Origin: JALEFZ01 sp038527485 | GTDB taxonomy: Bacteria > Bacteroidota > Bacteroidia > J057 | NCBI GenBank assembly: GCA_038527485.1 | Contig: JBCBFT010000023.1 | Span: 8,153-72,152 of the forward strand | Length of the DNA stretch: 64,000 nucleotides | Reading direction: 5' to 3' | Shown here: positions 26,177 to 35,867 of the stretch, piece after piece | Numbering within the stretch: the first letter of the stretch is position 1 | How the letters are laid out: each line of letters begins with the position of its first letter | Notes under the pieces: model-generated | Databases searched by the model: none | Told to the model about the DNA's origin: nothing | What the model saw: the letters and a program-made list of their open reading frames with translations, nothing else | Position numbers and translations under genes: made by a program

Positions 26177-27019
26177 ATGAACTGGAAAAATCTTGCCCTG
26201 ACATTGATCGTGGGGCTCCTTCTTTCGGCATGTGCCAAAGTACCCTTTACGGGACGTAAGCAAACCAAGGCAATCCCTGTGGCCCAAATCAACCAAATGA
26301 GTTTTGCAGAGTACGATACCTTCATCAAAGGAAATCCTACGGTAAACTCAGGACCTGAAGTCGAGATGGTCAGGCGCGTAGGCAGCAGACTCGTCCAAGC
26401 AATGGAAAAGTATTACAGAGCAGAGGGCTTAGCAGCCAAATTACTAGAATTCAACTGGGAGTTCAATGTCGTGAAGGATGACCAAACACCCAATGCCTTT
26501 TGTATGCCAGGCGGAAAGGTCGTTATCTATACAGGTATTATGCCGATCACAAAGGACGAAGATGGCTTGGCCGTCGTCATGGGACACGAGATTGCCCATG
26601 CCATCGCCCATCATGGCAACGAGCGCATGACGCAGGCTTTGGGCCTACAAACGGCCCTCTCAGGTGTGGATGCCTTCCTCTCTTACCGCTCAGGACAAAG
26701 TGAGACACCTGAACAAGCTCAGCAACGCCAACTGACTCATCAAGTCTTCATGCAAGCAGCTGGCGTAGGCGCGCAGGTAGGCGTGATCCTTCCCTTTAGC
26801 CGTAAACACGAATCCGAAGCGGATAAAATCGGGCTGTACCTGATGGCGATCGCGGGCTATAATCTAAATGCTGCCGCTCCTTTTTGGGAAAGAATGCAAG
26901 CAGCTGGAGGATCCAGCGTACCTGAATTTATGAGTACGCACCCCTCGCCAGAGACACGCGCCCAGAATCTCACTACATGGATTCCCGAAGCGCGCGAGCT
27001 AGCCAAGAAATACCAGTAA
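26177..27019 (+). CDS. M48-family metalloprotease, lipoprotein
   Basis: The 280-residue zinc protease resembles BepA/LoiP/YcaL-type envelope quality-control proteases. ATG at 26177 was chosen because it gives a clean lipoprotein signal, with lipobox LLSAC and Cys19; the upstream ATG at 26066 would bury it. The zinc site is HEIAH at 137-141, followed by ESEADKIG, which supplies the third ligand (Glu). SVPEFMSTHPSPETRAQNL near the end is a typical C-terminal motif. It should act in the periplasm, membrane-attached, on misfolded outer-membrane proteins. A terminator follows. Confidence 0.93.
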   Translation: MNWKNLALTLIVGLLLSACAKVPFTGRKQTKAIPVAQINQMSFAEYDTFIKGNPTVNSGPEVEMVRRVGSRLVQAMEKYYRAEGLAAKLLEFNWEFNVVKDDQTPNAFCMPGGKVVIYTGIMPITKDEDGLAVVMGHEIAHAIAHHGNERMTQALGLQTALSGVDAFLSYRSGQSETPEQAQQRQLTHQVFMQAAGVGAQVGVILPFSRKHESEADKIGLYLMAIAGYNLNAAAPFWERMQAAGGSSVPEFMSTHPSPETRAQNLTTWIPEARELAKKYQ

Positions 27020-27087
27020 GTACGATAGGGGCAAAGAATTAGTAGGAGCCCAATCGACCATCTTGGCAGATTTCACGATCCAGACAC

Positions 27088-27127
27088 GAGGACAAAGGAA
27101 GTTTCGCTTCGCTTGTCCTCCATTTTT
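27088..27127 (+). terminator. Rho-independent terminator behind the M48 protease gene
   Basis: GAGGACAA pairs with TTGTCCTC, with an inner region that can pair further, followed by CATTTTTAT. It lies 68 bases past the stop codon. Confidence 0.8.
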
Positions 27128-27254
27128 ATAAAGAAGTAGGGAAAAACAGTTGAGACGTAGGTTCTGTGTATACCTTTGTCAGAAGAATCCGTATCTTCCA
27201 TCAGAAAGAATCACAGTCGTCATCTTTCAGTTATTATTATAGAAAACCTCGTTC

Positions 27255-28916
27255 ATGAAAAGAAGGTTGATAATTTGGGCAGGGATATGCCTGAGCATTG
27301 CAGGTTTGGGTTTTATCACCCGTACAGCTGATCGATACTTTGAAATCTCCAAGAACATGGAAATTTTTGGAGAACTTTTCTGGAAAGTTAATCAGGAGTA
27401 TACGGATGAAACGAGTCCTACGGACCTGATGCGTACAGGTATCGATGCGATGTTGGGTAGTCTAGATCCCTACACCAATTATTATAGTGAAAGTCAGATT
27501 GAGTACTCTCGCTTGATCCAGTCGGGACAATACAGCGGAATCGGCGCCGAGCTCGATAAAAAAGGTCTAGGCATCATCTTTTCTGAACTTGTTGCCAATG
27601 GACCTGCAGATGAGGCAGGCCTGCGAGTGGGTGATCGCTTGTTACAGATAGATGAAGTCCAGATAGATTCTTCTCTCAATATCGATCAGGCCCGAAGCCT
27701 ACTCCTAGGGGAAGAAGGATCGCGTATGGCCATTCGAATTGCGCGTGCTAATCAAACACTGACCTTGAATATCCAGCGTGGGGGTACAGAATCTCAACAG
27801 GAGAATGTGCCTTATCACGGCATGGTCAATGATTCTATAGGCTATATCCTACAGACAGGCTTCACCAGAAGTGCGGCCAGCGAGGTGGCAAAGGCGCTAC
27901 AAGCGTTGATGGATACGCAGGAACTCAAGGGGCTTATTCTGGATCTTAGAAGCAATCCTGGGGGGCTTCTCGATCAAGCAGTGGCCATTTGCAACCTCTT
28001 CGTACCCCAAGGAGAACTGATTGTAGAAATGAGAGGAAGATCTGAAGGAACGCAAAATAAGTTTCGTACCCTCTTCCCTCCCCTAGCACTCGACTTGCCT
28101 CTAGCAGTCATCGTCAATGGGAGCAGTGCGAGTGCCTCCGAAATCGTCGCGGGAGGCATACAGGATCTTGATAGAGGCATCATTGTGGGCCAGAAAAGCT
28201 TCGGCAAGGGACTTGTTCAAAATGTCAAACGGATCGATCCCTACAACATCCAAATGAAGATCACAGTGGCCAAGTACTACACGCCTAGTGGACGATGTAT
28301 CCAAGCCATCGATTACAGCAGACGAAAGGAAGATGGAAGTGTAGACAGGGTAGCCGATTCGCTAATTCAAGAGTTTTCGACACGCAATGGTAGGTCCGTT
28401 TTTGACGGAGAAGGGGTAGATCCAGATATCCTGGTGGACAAGCCTCCTTATCAACCTGTCACCCAGGCGCTGCTTAAGCAGAAACTCATCTTCGATTTCA
28501 CGACCCAATTTACGGAGACGAATGAAGAGATTGCTCCACCAAGAGTTTTCAATGTCTCGGATGATATTTATCAGCAATTTGTTGCGTTTGTAAAGGATCA
28601 AGGATTCACTTTCTCGACCGAGTCTGAGGCGCAACTAGTCAAGCTTCAGGATCAAACGCAAGAGGAAGGATATGATGAAATGTTAGCCGCCCGTATAGCC
28701 AACATTCAAAAGCAAATAGGCCAACAAAAAGCAGAGGATCTACTGACGCATCAAGACGAAATCCGAGCCCTTTTGCGCAAAGAAATCATCAATCGCTTCT
28801 ATTATAAGCAGGGTGTCATCGAATCTAGTTTTACCTACGACCCAGATATCCTAGCTGCTGTAGACATTTTACAGGAGCGAGAGAATTATAAAAAAACCTT
28901 ACAAACGGAGAAATAA
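27255..28916 (+). CDS. S41-family C-terminal processing protease (CtpA-like)
   Basis: The 553-residue protease has an N-terminal signal anchor (about 5-22), a PDZ domain (about 90-170, with GIGAELDKKGLGIIFSELV and GPADEAGLRVGDRLLQIDEV) and the S41 catalytic core. The nucleophile region is GSSASASEIVAGG (about 288-300), and the catalytic lysine lies in GQKSFGKGLVQ some 25 residues later. The C-terminal third is a helical extension usual in Bacteroidota members. It should cut proteins near their C-termini in the periplasm. It forms a single-gene unit. Confidence 0.93.
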   Translation: MKRRLIIWAGICLSIAGLGFITRTADRYFEISKNMEIFGELFWKVNQEYTDETSPTDLMRTGIDAMLGSLDPYTNYYSESQIEYSRLIQSGQYSGIGAELDKKGLGIIFSELVANGPADEAGLRVGDRLLQIDEVQIDSSLNIDQARSLLLGEEGSRMAIRIARANQTLTLNIQRGGTESQQENVPYHGMVNDSIGYILQTGFTRSAASEVAKALQALMDTQELKGLILDLRSNPGGLLDQAVAICNLFVPQGELIVEMRGRSEGTQNKFRTLFPPLALDLPLAVIVNGSSASASEIVAGGIQDLDRGIIVGQKSFGKGLVQNVKRIDPYNIQMKITVAKYYTPSGRCIQAIDYSRRKEDGSVDRVADSLIQEFSTRNGRSVFDGEGVDPDILVDKPPYQPVTQALLKQKLIFDFTTQFTETNEEIAPPRVFNVSDDIYQQFVAFVKDQGFTFSTESEAQLVKLQDQTQEEGYDEMLAARIANIQKQIGQQKAEDLLTHQDEIRALLRKEIINRFYYKQGVIESSFTYDPDILAAVDILQERENYKKTLQTEK

Positions 28917-29076
28917 ACCCCTGAATATATGGGTGATAGACTGGCATTTATGATAAACATTTCTTATATTAAGACATAAGATCCAGAATATATAATATTT
29001 TATTTGGGTAATGTAGCCTGTTGCCTAAAATATTTGGGTCATATTAAGTTATGTTTACTCTCAAACCTATACACCT

Positions 29077-29238
29077 ATGCCTATTCAAATGATTGTTGCT
29101 ATTTGTATCGGCGTACTCGCAATGGCAGGAGCGATCTTTGTTATCTCCGATGTACGTGCCTACAACCGCCGTAAAGATGAATTCTCTGAAAGAAGAAACC
29201 AAGGCGTTTCTCTGAGCCAAGAGCAAGAAATTGCCTAA
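29077..29238 (+). CDS. Small single-pass membrane protein (53 residues)
   Basis: The frame gives MPIQMIVAICIGVLAMAGAIF as a clear transmembrane helix, then a charged tail (DVRAYNRRKDEFSERR, ending QEQEIA). It stands alone in a 445-base gap, begins after an A/T-rich leader and is followed by a strong terminator 48 bases later, so it is probably expressed. No family was recognised. The longer minus-strand frame over the same bases is considered a shadow. Confidence 0.6.
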   Translation: MPIQMIVAICIGVLAMAGAIFVISDVRAYNRRKDEFSERRNQGVSLSQEQEIA

Positions 29239-29285
29239 CACCGTTTTCCCCAAAAGACTACTGCGTACCGTCAAAAAATTTAGCC

Positions 29286-29323
29286 AAAAGACGGAAGGTC
29301 CTCTACTACCTTCCGTCTTTTTT
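29286..29323 (+). terminator. Strong Rho-independent terminator
   Basis: A perfect 11-bp stem (AGACGGAAGGT/ACCTTCCGTCT) with an eight-base loop is flanked by AAAA and TTTTTT. It ends the transcript of the small membrane protein and insulates murB. Confidence 0.92.
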
Positions 29324-29361
29324 GGGTTGTAGATCTCCCCATCAATCCCGAATATTGGGAC

Positions 29362-30381
29362 ATGTCAACACTTCAGTCCCACATTTCCCTTGGTCCTTAC
29401 AATACTTTCGGCATCGACGTCTCTACCCACTACTGGATACAGATCAACTCCTTCAAAGAAGCCGAAGAATTCATCATCGACAACATCAACAATCCCCTAC
29501 CTACCTTCATCTTAGGAGGAGGAAGTAATATCCTGTTTACCCAAGACTTTAAAGGGGTGATGATTTACAATCAAGTCAAAGGAAAAGAAGTCCTCAAAGA
29601 AACAGCAGATGAAGTATGGCTGAAGGTAGGTGCTGGCGAAAACTGGCACGAACTGGTCATGTACTGTTTGGAAAAAGATTGGGGGGGAATAGAAAATCTA
29701 TCCCTCATCCCTGGCAGTGTCGGTGCCGCTCCCATCCAAAATATCGGAGCCTACGGTGTAGAGATCAAAGAAGTCTTTGACCACTTGGTAGCCATTGATC
29801 TGCAGACAGGTCATACCCGAACCTTTCGCAAAGCCGAGTGCCGATTTGGCTACCGAGACAGCATCTTTAAGCGTCAAGCCAAAGGGCGATACATGATCAC
29901 CCATGTGGTTTTTCGTCTCTCTAGACATACGCATACCTTGCACACGAACTACGGTGCCATCACGCAGTATCTCGAAGAGAAGGGACTGAAGCCTAGCATC
30001 CATACGATCAGCGAGGCTGTCATCTCCATCAGGCAGAGTAAACTACCCGATCCCAAGGTGATCGGAAATGCAGGGAGTTTTTTCAAAAATCCTGTGATCT
30101 CAGCAGATGCTTTTGCCCGCATCCAGGGTCAATATCCCCAAGCCCCTCACTATCCTCAAAACGACGGTAACATAAAAGTTCCAGCAGGCTGGCTCATCCA
30201 AACTTGTGGCTGGAAAGGCCACGATAGAGGCAACCACGGCGTGCACGATCGACAAGCCCTAGTGCTTGTCAATAGAGGAGGTGCCTCTGGCCAATCCATC
30301 TACGATCTCTCCGAAGAAATCCTGCAGGATGTCCACCAAACCTTTGGCATCGCACTCACACGTGAAGTCAACATCATGTAA
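29362..30381 (+). CDS. murB: UDP-N-acetylenolpyruvoylglucosamine reductase MurB
   Basis: The 339-residue FAD enzyme reduces UDP-GlcNAc-enolpyruvate to UDP-MurNAc with NADPH, a cytoplasmic step of peptidoglycan synthesis. FAD-binding motifs are visible: NTFGIDV near the start, FILGGGSNILF (about 48-58), IPGSVGAAPIQNIGAYGVEI (about 116-135), YRDSIFK (about 172) and GNAGSFFKNPV (about 234), whose Ser is the general acid. The length and the YRDS motif fit type I MurB as in E. coli. No other mur gene is adjacent. Confidence 0.96.
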   Translation: MSTLQSHISLGPYNTFGIDVSTHYWIQINSFKEAEEFIIDNINNPLPTFILGGGSNILFTQDFKGVMIYNQVKGKEVLKETADEVWLKVGAGENWHELVMYCLEKDWGGIENLSLIPGSVGAAPIQNIGAYGVEIKEVFDHLVAIDLQTGHTRTFRKAECRFGYRDSIFKRQAKGRYMITHVVFRLSRHTHTLHTNYGAITQYLEEKGLKPSIHTISEAVISIRQSKLPDPKVIGNAGSFFKNPVISADAFARIQGQYPQAPHYPQNDGNIKVPAGWLIQTCGWKGHDRGNHGVHDRQALVLVNRGGASGQSIYDLSEEILQDVHQTFGIALTREVNIM

Positions 30382-30596
30382 GGTGCCGCCTGCCTTTCTT
30401 CTTCATTCACTATCCATGATCCTTGATAAATAGTACATTCATGTCTTACTTCAAAAGGTAGATAGTCTTTAGGAACAGCCTCATATGAAGTAAAGTGCCT
30501 TTGCCACATACCGAAAAAAATCCAGCTCATTTCCCATTCATGTAAGGAGTTCATCCATATATGCCTTCAGATGTCAATCGAAGGTAAAGTTGACGT

Positions 30597-32642
30597 ATGT
30601 TTAAAATCATGATTGAAATGAGCATGGAAAAATCAGTTCCTCATCACATACATACGTTAGTAGATTTACTCTCTTGGCGTGCCTTGGTGCAGCCTGAAGA
30701 CTTGCTATTCGGATATCTGGCTGACGGGATCAACGTAAGTCAGTCATTGACTTATCAGGAGTTGGATGAAGAAGCACGCAAAATTGCAGCTCACCTTCAG
30801 CAAACTTGTCAACCAGGTGATAGAGCCATCCTTCTTTTCCCTCCAGGCTTGGATTATATTTCGGCTTACTTCGGCTGCCTGTATGCAGGCGTGATCGCAG
30901 TGCCCGTTTACCCTCCCCAAATGGGCAAACAACTCGCGCGTGTACAAACCATCATGGAAAATGCCACACCTTCTATGATTGTGGCTAATCAGTTTGTACA
31001 TCAAGCAGTACAAGTAGTGGCTCCTGAATGGATGGAAGCTCAATACAATTGGCTGATCACAGATAACTTATCTGATACCTATAAATGGGAGAAACCCGAG
31101 CTCTCTGCTGAAGACCTTGCCTTTCTCCAGTATACCTCTGGGTCTACAGGCAATCCCAAAGGAGTATGTGTCTCACATGGCAACCTCATGTCTAATGAGC
31201 GCATGATTGCCAAGGCCTTTCTGCATCCTGGAAAAGTAATTGGTGTCAATTGGCTTCCCCTCTATCACGATATGGGATTAATTGGCACAGTGATTCAACC
31301 TATATTCGTCGGGGGTTGCTCCTATCTGATGTCTCCATTGAAATTTTTGCAACGCCCTCAAAACTGGTTAGCTGCCATTTCTAAATACAAGGCAACTTCG
31401 GCCGGAGCGCCCAACTTTGGCTATGAGCTATGCATGCGCAAAGTATCTCCTCAAGAGATGGAGCTATTGGACCTTAGTTCTTGGCAGATCGCCTTTAATG
31501 GGGCAGAACCTGTCAGGCCTGATACCCTGGCGCGATTTGCAGAAAAATTTGGTCCTGTGGGATTCAATCCAAATGCTTATCTCCCCTGCTATGGACTCGC
31601 AGAGGCTACGCTGATCGTCAGTGGAGATAAATCTACAGGTGCCTACCAAACGCTACAAGTAGACGAAGCTTCCTTCCGTTCTCATCAGATTGTTCCTAAA
31701 GCTGATGGACAAATAGCACTGGTAGGTAGTGGGCAAGTATGTGAGCCAGACAGTGTCAAAATCGTCCATCCCAATACGGGAAGGCTTTGTACACCTGATC
31801 AGATTGGCGAAGTATGGGTGAGAGGGCCACATGTCGCGAAGGGATATTGGAACAATCCAGAGGTAAGCGAACGTACATTTGTTGCTTATATCGCCGACAC
31901 AGGAGAAGGACCCTTTATGCGAACGGGTGATTTGGGGTTCCTATACCGGGGAGAATTATTTATCACAGGTAGGGCCAAAGACCTGATCATCATCAGAGGA
32001 AAGAACCACTATCCGCAGGATATCGAGTTGTCTGCTGAGCATAGCCATCCTGATTTACAGCCTGGGGGGACTGCTGCCTTCTCATTGGATAGAGAGGGCG
32101 AAGAAAAAGTCGTGATTGTACAAGAAATTCAAAAGGGTGCTTTAAAGAAGACTGATCCCCAAGAGATTTTTCAGGCGATTCGACAAAAAATCACACAGGC
32201 GCATCAGATTCCGCTCCACGCAGTTGTCCTCGTGAAGCGACGCAGCCTCAAAAAGACTTCCAGTGGGAAGATTCAGCGTCATGCGAACAAGTTGGCTTTT
32301 GAGCGAGGAGAGTTGAAGGTAGAAGCGGCTTGGTATCAGCCAGGAGAAGCGCAAGATGCCACCCAAAGTCAAACGAATGTGGCCATCCATCTCAACAAGG
32401 AAGCCCTCTCTCAGTGGGTGGTAGAATGGCTGAGTCAGAAGTTGTCTTTATCACCTGAAAAGATCGACTTGGGAGATCCTTTGTCTGCCTACGGGATTGA
32501 TTCGCTGATGCTTGCAGAGTTTGAGGTAGAGATTTCAGATTTCTTGGGGAAACAATGGCCAGTCAGAGATTTATTGTTGACAGAGCCTAGCATAGAAGAA
32601 TTGGCTGAGCGGGGCATGGAATTCGTGAAAGAAACGGCCTAA
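30597..32642 (+). CDS. Fatty acyl-AMP ligase fused to an acyl carrier domain
   Basis: The 681-residue protein contains an adenylating domain (about 15-580) and a C-terminal acyl carrier domain (about 600-680). The adenylation signature is YTSGSTGNPKG near residue 178, and VNWLPLYHDMGLIG, SAGAPNFGYELC, PCYGLAEATL and TGDLGFLYRGELFITGR follow the fatty acyl-AMP ligase (FAAL) pattern rather than that of acyl-CoA ligases. The phosphopantetheine serine is Ser636 in GIDSLM. It would activate a fatty acid and load it on its own carrier. No polyketide or peptide synthetase gene lies nearby, so the acceptor is unknown. Starts at MIEM or MSMEK (codons 5 to 10) are also possible. Confidence 0.92.
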   Translation: MFKIMIEMSMEKSVPHHIHTLVDLLSWRALVQPEDLLFGYLADGINVSQSLTYQELDEEARKIAAHLQQTCQPGDRAILLFPPGLDYISAYFGCLYAGVIAVPVYPPQMGKQLARVQTIMENATPSMIVANQFVHQAVQVVAPEWMEAQYNWLITDNLSDTYKWEKPELSAEDLAFLQYTSGSTGNPKGVCVSHGNLMSNERMIAKAFLHPGKVIGVNWLPLYHDMGLIGTVIQPIFVGGCSYLMSPLKFLQRPQNWLAAISKYKATSAGAPNFGYELCMRKVSPQEMELLDLSSWQIAFNGAEPVRPDTLARFAEKFGPVGFNPNAYLPCYGLAEATLIVSGDKSTGAYQTLQVDEASFRSHQIVPKADGQIALVGSGQVCEPDSVKIVHPNTGRLCTPDQIGEVWVRGPHVAKGYWNNPEVSERTFVAYIADTGEGPFMRTGDLGFLYRGELFITGRAKDLIIIRGKNHYPQDIELSAEHSHPDLQPGGTAAFSLDREGEEKVVIVQEIQKGALKKTDPQEIFQAIRQKITQAHQIPLHAVVLVKRRSLKKTSSGKIQRHANKLAFERGELKVEAAWYQPGEAQDATQSQTNVAIHLNKEALSQWVVEWLSQKLSLSPEKIDLGDPLSAYGIDSLMLAEFEVEISDFLGKQWPVRDLLLTEPSIEELAERGMEFVKETA

Positions 32643-32682
32643 TACATAAGGATCTGCTTTCACCTGAAGTGAAACGCATCAT

Positions 32683-32728
32683 AAAAAACCACTGAACTCC
32701 TATCTCAATTTGAGGTGGGAGTTTTTTA
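32683..32728. terminator. Bidirectional Rho-independent terminator
   Basis: A ~13-bp stem (AACTCCTATCTCA against TGAGGTGGGAGTT, with G-T pairs) is flanked by AAAAAA and TTTTTT. It separates the convergent acyl-AMP ligase gene and the small minus-strand gene. Confidence 0.88.
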
Positions 32729-32974
32729 GGTCAATACTTGAGCCCCCCTATACTTTTCAAAGCGATTGATCAACCAGCTGTCTATAAAGCTTTCGCAATC
32801 AGAAAAGTAATCCTCAATGTTGCGGACGCCTTTACAGACTTCTTTGCCCTGGACAAGCCATGGGATGGTGATTTCAGGAGATTCCACAACTAAACGTGCT
32901 AGGGTGAGTCGTTCTAGCTTTGCTTTCAAGCGCAGATGACTGGGTATTCGGGGAGAAATATGTAGTTCGATCAT
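32726..32974 (-). CDS. Small protein, possibly thioredoxin-fold, unknown function
   Basis: The 82-residue protein starts MIELHISPRIPSH if the ATG at 32974 is used; an ATG at 32998 adds eight residues. The order strand-helix-strand with ITIPWLVQGKEVCKG, which has the IPWL cis-proline-like turn, followed by a helix (NIEDYFSDCESFIDSWL), resembles glutaredoxin or N-terminal GST domains, but the CxxC or active-site Ser/Cys is missing. Function is unknown. The convergent terminator at its 3' end supports it as a real gene. Confidence 0.6.
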   Translation of the reverse strand: MIELHISPRIPSHLRLKAKLERLTLARLVVESPEITIPWLVQGKEVCKGVRNIEDYFSDCESFIDSWLINRFEKYRGAQVLT

Positions 32975-33197
32975 GGTATGTTCAATTAAGTCGAACAATT
33001 TTTTTTAGGTCTTTGTACTCATCAACAGTAATTTAACAAAAAAGATTCTCATTTAGATACATCCATATGTTTTAATTTTAACAAGTTCATTCTTTCTTCT
33101 AAAAAGCAGTTCATAAGCTGCTTTATCTTTCATTTTTTATTGAAAGTTCTGAACAAATGCTTCTTCCTCCCCGTATCTAAAAGAAAGAATGTAATAA

Positions 33198-33893
33198 ATG
33201 GAGGAATTCAAAAATCAGTGCATTATCTACGATGATAGCTGCCCTATGTGCAAATGGTACACGGGCGCATTTGTAGAAACGGGCATCCTACAAGCTCAAC
33301 ATAGGATGGGATTTTCGGAGATTTCCTGGGAGGCATTTCCTCAGTTGGATAAAGATAGAGCTAGGCATGAAATTCCACTTGTAGATACAGAATCAGGTCA
33401 AGTAACTTACGGAATGGATGCCCTATTCAAAATCATTGGTACCCGTCTTCCCCTCTTCCAGTCCCTTTTTCAATGGAAGCCCTTCCGTGCGGTCATTTAC
33501 CCGATATATCAAATCATCACCTACAACCGTCGCATCATAGCTGGTAGTCGTCCCAAAGATACTGGGATTGATTGTGCACCTGACTTTCATGCTTTTTACA
33601 GAGGACTATATATAGCTTTGGCCTTAGATTTTACCTTTTGGATGGCCCTTTCTTTCCCTCCATTTCTCCAGCTTAGTTTAGGCATTCTCACATTTCTCAG
33701 TCTCCTTCCCCTCCTTTTCCTCTACAATCGCTGGAATTTTGTAGGTCAGATGGCAACCATTTGGCTCACAACCGTAGCACTCGTCGTCCTTCCACTCGTG
33801 TTGCTTCCTTCCAGTCTTTTTGTCACAAGTTTGGCAGTTACATTAGGCAGCATATGGTTTGTGAGAGAATGTAGGAGACGGCCGTTTATATAA
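33198..33893 (+). CDS. DCC-family thiol-disulfide oxidoreductase-like protein with membrane segments
   Basis: The 231-residue protein belongs to the DCC (DUF393) family. The hallmark YDDSCPMCKWY gives a CPMC pair at residues 15-18 in a thioredoxin-like domain (about 5-110). GMDALFKIIG and YNRRIIAG are usual downstream motifs. The C-terminal half carries three to four hydrophobic helices (about 142-222), so it is probably anchored in the inner membrane, an extension not present in short DCC proteins. Its redox substrate is unknown. It is divergent from the small thioredoxin-like gene upstream, which may be coincidence. Confidence 0.87.
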   Translation: MEEFKNQCIIYDDSCPMCKWYTGAFVETGILQAQHRMGFSEISWEAFPQLDKDRARHEIPLVDTESGQVTYGMDALFKIIGTRLPLFQSLFQWKPFRAVIYPIYQIITYNRRIIAGSRPKDTGIDCAPDFHAFYRGLYIALALDFTFWMALSFPPFLQLSLGILTFLSLLPLLFLYNRWNFVGQMATIWLTTVALVVLPLVLLPSSLFVTSLAVTLGSIWFVRECRRRPFI

Positions 33894-34010
33894 GCCAGCC
33901 ATTATGTCATAAGCAAGAACGCGAATACTTTCCTACCTATTGGGACAATCTGTGTAAATCCTCATAATCAGTGACCTCCTATTCATGCTACGGCTTCTAG
34001 TCTATGGCAC

Positions 34011-35642
34011 TTAATTGAGTATCCCAAAGAGAATCTGGACTAGCACAATCTTAGTGATCAAAGCAATGGGAAACATGACCGCATAGCCCTCATTAGGGAG
34101 CTGATTGTCGGTGCGGGTCAAAGAAAAATCTAGAATGGCAGGCTGGTTGGCCACCATGCCCATGAGGATGCTAAAAGGAATTTTGAAAAGCTTGTAGCCC
34201 AAAAATAGAATACCAAATGCTGTCCCTATACTGACAATCGCGCCTGCCAAGAAAATGGAGCCTGCCTCTCCTCCTTGTACCGTATCGATAAATGTATGGC
34301 CTGATCTAATCCCTACTGCAGCCAGCAAGAGAATCAGACCAAATTGTCTCAAGGTAAGGTTGGCTCCATAAGGAAGCGTCCATACGATGGGGCCTGTACG
34401 ACGCAAGGCGCCCAATATCAATGCGACAATCAGCGGTCCCCCAGCAAAACCCAATTGAAATGTGATGTCCCCAGGAAGCGAGAAGGTGATCATCCCCAAG
34501 AGGAGTCCCAAGGCCATACCCAAGCCAAAAGAAAGCAGATTGATCTGACTCAGCGATTGATAAGAATCGCCAAAAAGCTTGACCAACTCTTGCACGTCTT
34601 TGCGACGAGCGACAAAGCGGATGCGGTCGCCCAGCTCCAAGACGGTATCTCCTCTTGCCAACAGATCTGTATCTCCGCGTCGGATACGCGTAATGATTGC
34701 AGCATATTGCTCATTCAAATTGAGTTCGGCCACAGTCTTACCTGCCACCTCAGGATTGGAGATGAATACACGATGGTGTTCGATCTCAGACTGCTCACGG
34801 GTAATCTCCATCTTATCCTGCTCTCCGAGTAATTCGATGATCTCATCCAGATCTTCTGCTTTCCCTACCACTGCCACGCGATCCCCAGGCTGAAAGACGG
34901 TGTCCCAATTGACCAGCGAAGTATCGTCTCCTCTTCGGATTCGACCGAAGGTAGCCGTCCATCGATTCTTCTTGATCAAGTCTCTTACAGTGATCGGCTG
35001 ATTGTAATTCTCCGAAATCTTGATGGTCCAATTGGAGATGCTAGCATCTGTAGGATACTGGTCGCGTAACTCGTAGGCTTCCTTGGCGTAGTCGATTTTG
35101 AACCACCGCTGGAAAAGGACAATCCCGATGATCCCTCCCAATACACCCATGGGATAGGTAATGGAGTATCCTACGACTGCACTTTCTACGACGCCTTCTT
35201 GCTCGGCTCCACCTACAGCTTTCTCGATGGAATCGATAAGTCCTGCCAAGGCTGCTGTATTGGTAGAAGAACCTGTAAATAGTCCGCCTGTCGTCGCCGC
35301 ATCAAAGCCAAATAAGAAGTGCATCCCTAAGGCCAAAGCACCAGACAATACAATCATCAAAAAGATAAATCCGAGATTGCCTGGTCCTTTTCCTCTCAAA
35401 GCAGCCATGAATCCAGGTCCACTGCTCAGTCCTATCGAGTATACAAAAATGGAAAGCCCCAGTAGGAAGACAATGTCATCAATCTTCAAGTTTTTGTCCC
35501 AAGCACCGAAAAATAGCCCCACGAATAGGACGGCTGCAACTCCCAGCTTATTGCCGCGCACCTTGATGCTCCCAATCCCGTAGCCAATTGCAGCCACCAC
35601 AAACAGAAGAAGAAGAGAATTTTGCCCTAGTAACGCTATCAT
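34011..35642 (-). CDS. Aspartate:alanine exchanger (AAEX)-family transporter
   Basis: The 543-residue inner-membrane protein has the family's standard layout: five or so helices in the N-terminal half (with GLFTGSSTNTAALAG), two cytoplasmic TrkA-C domains (about 190-270 and 275-355, each with GDRVAVVG- or GDRIRFVAR-like segments) and five or six C-terminal helices (with LPYGANLTLRQFGLILLLAAVGI). Characterised members exchange aspartate for alanine; E. coli YidE and YbjL are relatives with less certain substrates, so the substrate here is open. It is a single-gene unit convergent with the DCC gene. Confidence 0.9.
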   Translation of the reverse strand: MIALLGQNSLLLLFVVAAIGYGIGSIKVRGNKLGVAAVLFVGLFFGAWDKNLKIDDIVFLLGLSIFVYSIGLSSGPGFMAALRGKGPGNLGFIFLMIVLSGALALGMHFLFGFDAATTGGLFTGSSTNTAALAGLIDSIEKAVGGAEQEGVVESAVVGYSITYPMGVLGGIIGIVLFQRWFKIDYAKEAYELRDQYPTDASISNWTIKISENYNQPITVRDLIKKNRWTATFGRIRRGDDTSLVNWDTVFQPGDRVAVVGKAEDLDEIIELLGEQDKMEITREQSEIEHHRVFISNPEVAGKTVAELNLNEQYAAIITRIRRGDTDLLARGDTVLELGDRIRFVARRKDVQELVKLFGDSYQSLSQINLLSFGLGMALGLLLGMITFSLPGDITFQLGFAGGPLIVALILGALRRTGPIVWTLPYGANLTLRQFGLILLLAAVGIRSGHTFIDTVQGGEAGSIFLAGAIVSIGTAFGILFLGYKLFKIPFSILMGMVANQPAILDFSLTRTDNQLPNEGYAVMFPIALITKIVLVQILFGILN

Positions 35643-35655
35643 GTCGCCAATCTAC

Positions 35656-35693
35656 AATAAAAAAGAAGCCCCGCACATGAGAGGCAGGGCTTT
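35656..35693 (-). terminator. Probable terminator behind the sterol-desaturase-type gene
   Basis: An interrupted stem (AAGCCCTGC/GCGGGGCTT) is followed on the minus strand by TTCTTTTTTATTG. It lies about 175 bases past the stop of the hydroxylase gene and upstream of the AAEX transporter gene, so it should stop read-through between them. Confidence 0.65.
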
Positions 35694-35867
35694 TATACGG
35701 TCCTATTTGAAATGGGTTTTATAGCACCAATAAGTCGTTGGTATTGGCGGAGAGAGACAAAGGGAAAGGAGATCCGAGACAAGAGACTCAAAGTGCTGGT
35801 AAAAAATAATCTCTTTCTTTCAGGAAGAGTGGCCCTCTTTTTGTCAGTAGTGCTTCATCTCGCCTCT

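Noticed and set aside
34344..34832. 162-residue plus-strand frame inside the AAEX transporter gene
   Set aside because: It lies wholly within a well-supported gene on the opposite strand and has the composition of a shadow frame.
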